Program-made: the position numbers and the translations under genes
Notes under the pieces: model-generated
Told to the model about the DNA's origin: nothing
Seen by the model: the letters and a program-made list of their open reading frames with translations, nothing else
Database searches by the model: none
Shown: positions 62,510 through 64,000 of the stretch, one piece after another
Layout: every line of letters starts with the position of its first letter
How positions within the stretch are numbered: position 1 is the stretch's first letter
Assembly (NCBI GenBank): GCA_965224495.1
Contig: CBDCZI010000011.1
Location: 124,001 to 188,000 of the forward strand
Source of the DNA: CBDCZI01 sp965224495
GTDB lineage: Bacteria; Bacteroidota; Bacteroidia; Cytophagales; JAAEPT01
DNA length: 64,000 nt
Direction: 5' to 3'

Positions 62510-62923
62510 ATGTCAAAAATAAAATTTTTATTCGTTGGTATCTTATTTGGTATCATTATGACCAAAGCAGAAATTATTTCGTGGCTACGTATCTACGAAA
62601 TGTTTAAGTTTCAATCTTTCCACATGTACGGAGTCATTGGTTCAGCTGTACTAACAGGATTGATTATTATTCAACTCATCAAAAGAAACAAAATCAAATC
62701 ACTTTCAGGGGCTGATATCATTGTCGAAGACAAACCAAAAGAATACAAAGCCAATTTAATTGGTGGTACTATTTTCGGTTTAGGTTGGGCAATGACTGGT
62801 GCTTGTCCTGGTCCTTTATTTACCCTTATCGGTAGTGGAGCAATGGTTATTCTTGTGGTACTTTTCAGTGCTACATTAGGTACTTTGGTTTACGGTTTGG
62901 TCAAACATAAACTACCTCACTAA
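62510..62923 (+). CDS. YeeE/YedE-family sulfur-compound transporter, C-terminal half (DUF6691)
   Basis: A 137-aa membrane protein with four hydrophobic segments. Seen: FLFVGILFGIIMTKAEIISW at the N-terminus, MYGVIGSAVLTG, and GLGWAMTGACPGPLFTLIGSG near residue 92, in which the Cys of GACPG is the second conserved sulfur-path Cys. In other bacteria both halves form a single YeeE protein; a split pair is common in Bacteroidota. It is cotranscribed with the first half. Confidence 0.9.
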   Translation: MSKIKFLFVGILFGIIMTKAEIISWLRIYEMFKFQSFHMYGVIGSAVLTGLIIIQLIKRNKIKSLSGADIIVEDKPKEYKANLIGGTIFGLGWAMTGACPGPLFTLIGSGAMVILVVLFSATLGTLVYGLVKHKLPH

Positions 62924-62939
62924 ATAAAACACGTTATTT

Positions 62940-63848
62940 ATGAAGCCTAAAACAATGAAAGTATTACTTATCCTATTCACTGTTTTAGGTTTTTTAGTTT
63001 TACATTTTTATATTCCTCGTTTTATAACCGAAATCAAAAACCCTGTTATTAGATTAATCAAAAAACCATTGCCTAAAACAATGAGTTTTGATAGAAACAA
63101 AGGAAAGCAGATAGACTTCACTTCTTTTGACGGCACACAACTAACAAGTTTTTTAACTTATTCAACACTAGATACTGCCAAAGGAACGATTATTTTACTA
63201 CACGGAATCAGAGCTACAAAAGAGCATTTCATCGATTTAAGTAATAAATTAGCTGATTTAGGATACAATTCCGTTGCCTTAGACTCAAGAGCTCACGGAC
63301 AAAGTAAGGGTACACATTGTACTTTTGGAGTGAAAGAAAAATACGATATTTCTGCATTAATAACCCTACTTAATAAACAAGAACAACTAACTGAAAATAT
63401 AGGTATTTGGGGACAATCATTAGGTGGTGCTGTAGGTTTACAAGCAATGGGAATTGATAAAAGAATTCAATTTGGTATTATAGAAAGTACCTTTACAGAT
63501 TTCAAAACAATAACAAATGATTATTTCAATTACCACGCAGGATTTAATATTCCCTTATTAACCAATTACCTCGTTTACCGAGCAAGTGCCATTGCTAACT
63601 TCAACGCTGACGAGGCAAAACCACTTGCTTATTGTCAAAACATTACGCAACCCATTCTTATTGTACACGGAAACAAAGACAAGAGAATTAGCATAAAGTA
63701 CGGTAAAGAAAACTTTGCTAAAATAGCCAGTAAAGAAAAGAAGTTTGTAGAAATCAAAAACGCCAACCACCTCAATGTGTGGCAAACAGGTGGTGATGAC
63801 TATTTTGAAAAAGTGATGACTTTTATTTCAGGAAACACAACAAGGTAA
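62940..63848 (+). CDS. Alpha/beta hydrolase, membrane-anchored
   Basis: A 302-aa serine hydrolase with an N-terminal membrane anchor or signal (VLLILFTVLGFLVLHFYI, residues about 8-25). Seen: IILLHGIRATKEHFIDL near 81, SRAHGQSKGTHCTFGVKEK near 117, the nucleophile elbow IWGQSLGGAVGL (Ser near 157), ILIVHGNKDKRISIKYG near 242 with the acid and IKNANHLNVW near 278 with the His. The triad is complete. It starts 17 bases after the YeeE pair, so it may be part of the unit by position only; the substrate is unknown. Confidence 0.85.
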   Translation: MKPKTMKVLLILFTVLGFLVLHFYIPRFITEIKNPVIRLIKKPLPKTMSFDRNKGKQIDFTSFDGTQLTSFLTYSTLDTAKGTIILLHGIRATKEHFIDLSNKLADLGYNSVALDSRAHGQSKGTHCTFGVKEKYDISALITLLNKQEQLTENIGIWGQSLGGAVGLQAMGIDKRIQFGIIESTFTDFKTITNDYFNYHAGFNIPLLTNYLVYRASAIANFNADEAKPLAYCQNITQPILIVHGNKDKRISIKYGKENFAKIASKEKKFVEIKNANHLNVWQTGGDDYFEKVMTFISGNTTR

Positions 63849-64000
63849 TTTTCATCACATTTTTAGTCGAAAAAAATAGGGTATTCATTTATATTCAATA
63901 AAAAGACACTTTCTCTATCTCTTTGAGGTAAAAATTATGCTCATTGTAGCAACTGGTCACGGAGGGACTAGAAATAATTAGTCATAAAAAAAGGCAACCA
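63849..64000. other. Intergenic end of window
   Basis: AT-rich sequence after the last hydrolase gene; no gene, clear hairpin or promoter was seen before the window ends. Confidence 0.5.

Overview
The window is a stretch of bacterial chromosome from a low-GC member of the Bacteroidota, most likely a flavobacterium (Flavobacteriia); the genus cannot be fixed from sequence alone. The evidence is: several starts preceded by the Bacteroidota -7 box TAnnTTTG rather than a -10 TATAAT; a type IX secretion (T9SS) C-terminal sorting domain; a small protein with a PID-CTERM-like tail; DUF5686 and YwqK-type outer-membrane proteins; and a DnaG primase with the degenerate zinc finger I recall from flavobacteria. 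Nearly all of the window is core housekeeping sequence. No tRNA, rRNA or CRISPR array was seen.

Layout. 1-6.4 kb: 3' part of dnaA, an exported hypothetical protein, an IS1595-type transposase remnant, then an aminotransferase, a heptose-7-phosphate kinase and a TrkH potassium transporter in one tight run. 7-9.9 kb: a TPR protein, the electron transfer flavoprotein genes etfB and etfA, and a bifunctional nuclease (DUF151); etfA and the nuclease gene each carry a +1 frameshift. 9.9-14.6 kb: an overlapping pair, a membrane-anchored patatin lipase and a DUF5686 outer-membrane protein. 14.7-25.4 kb: lepA-folD, acyl desaturase, cold shock protein 1, aldehyde dehydrogenase, lgt, a YwqK-repeat protein and a stand-alone IF-2 N-terminal-domain protein. 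25.4-31.4 kb: two unknown membrane proteins separated by a complete IS1595-family insertion with an 8-bp target duplication, then rnhB-gcvT-comB and divergent lipoprotein and YdcF-type genes. 31.7-40 kb: mutS2, hydrolases, class III aminotransferase, epimerase, OmpA-like protein and a YfcE-type phosphodiesterase. 40.5-49.2 kb: smc, then recD with a VanY-type peptidase, then dnaG. 49.3-57.3 kb: a PagL-like lipid A deacylase, a T9SS substrate with its PID-CTERM-like partner, a DEAD-box helicase beside cold shock protein 2, a lone cas6, and ychF. 57.6-63.9 kb: a SulP transporter and a sulfane-sulfur cluster (persulfide dioxygenase-rhodanese fusion, rhodanese, small membrane protein, two YeeE/YedE halves), then an alpha/beta hydrolase.

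The strongest unexplained signal is a family of six intergenic elements (about 90-280 bp; near 6.8, 24.1, 31.6, 38.5, 40.3 and 59.5 kb). Each pairs an ATCC-TTT arm with an AAA-GAT arm; the second C of the first arm is unpaired in all six, and the distal stem changes in compensating pairs between copies. This looks like selection on a folded RNA or DNA structure. Other points of interest are the solitary cas6 next to cold-shock genes, the two csp genes sharing a leader of about 110 nt with a conserved hairpin, the primase that has lost three of four zinc ligands, and the IF2-N-domain protein with repetitive charged tails.
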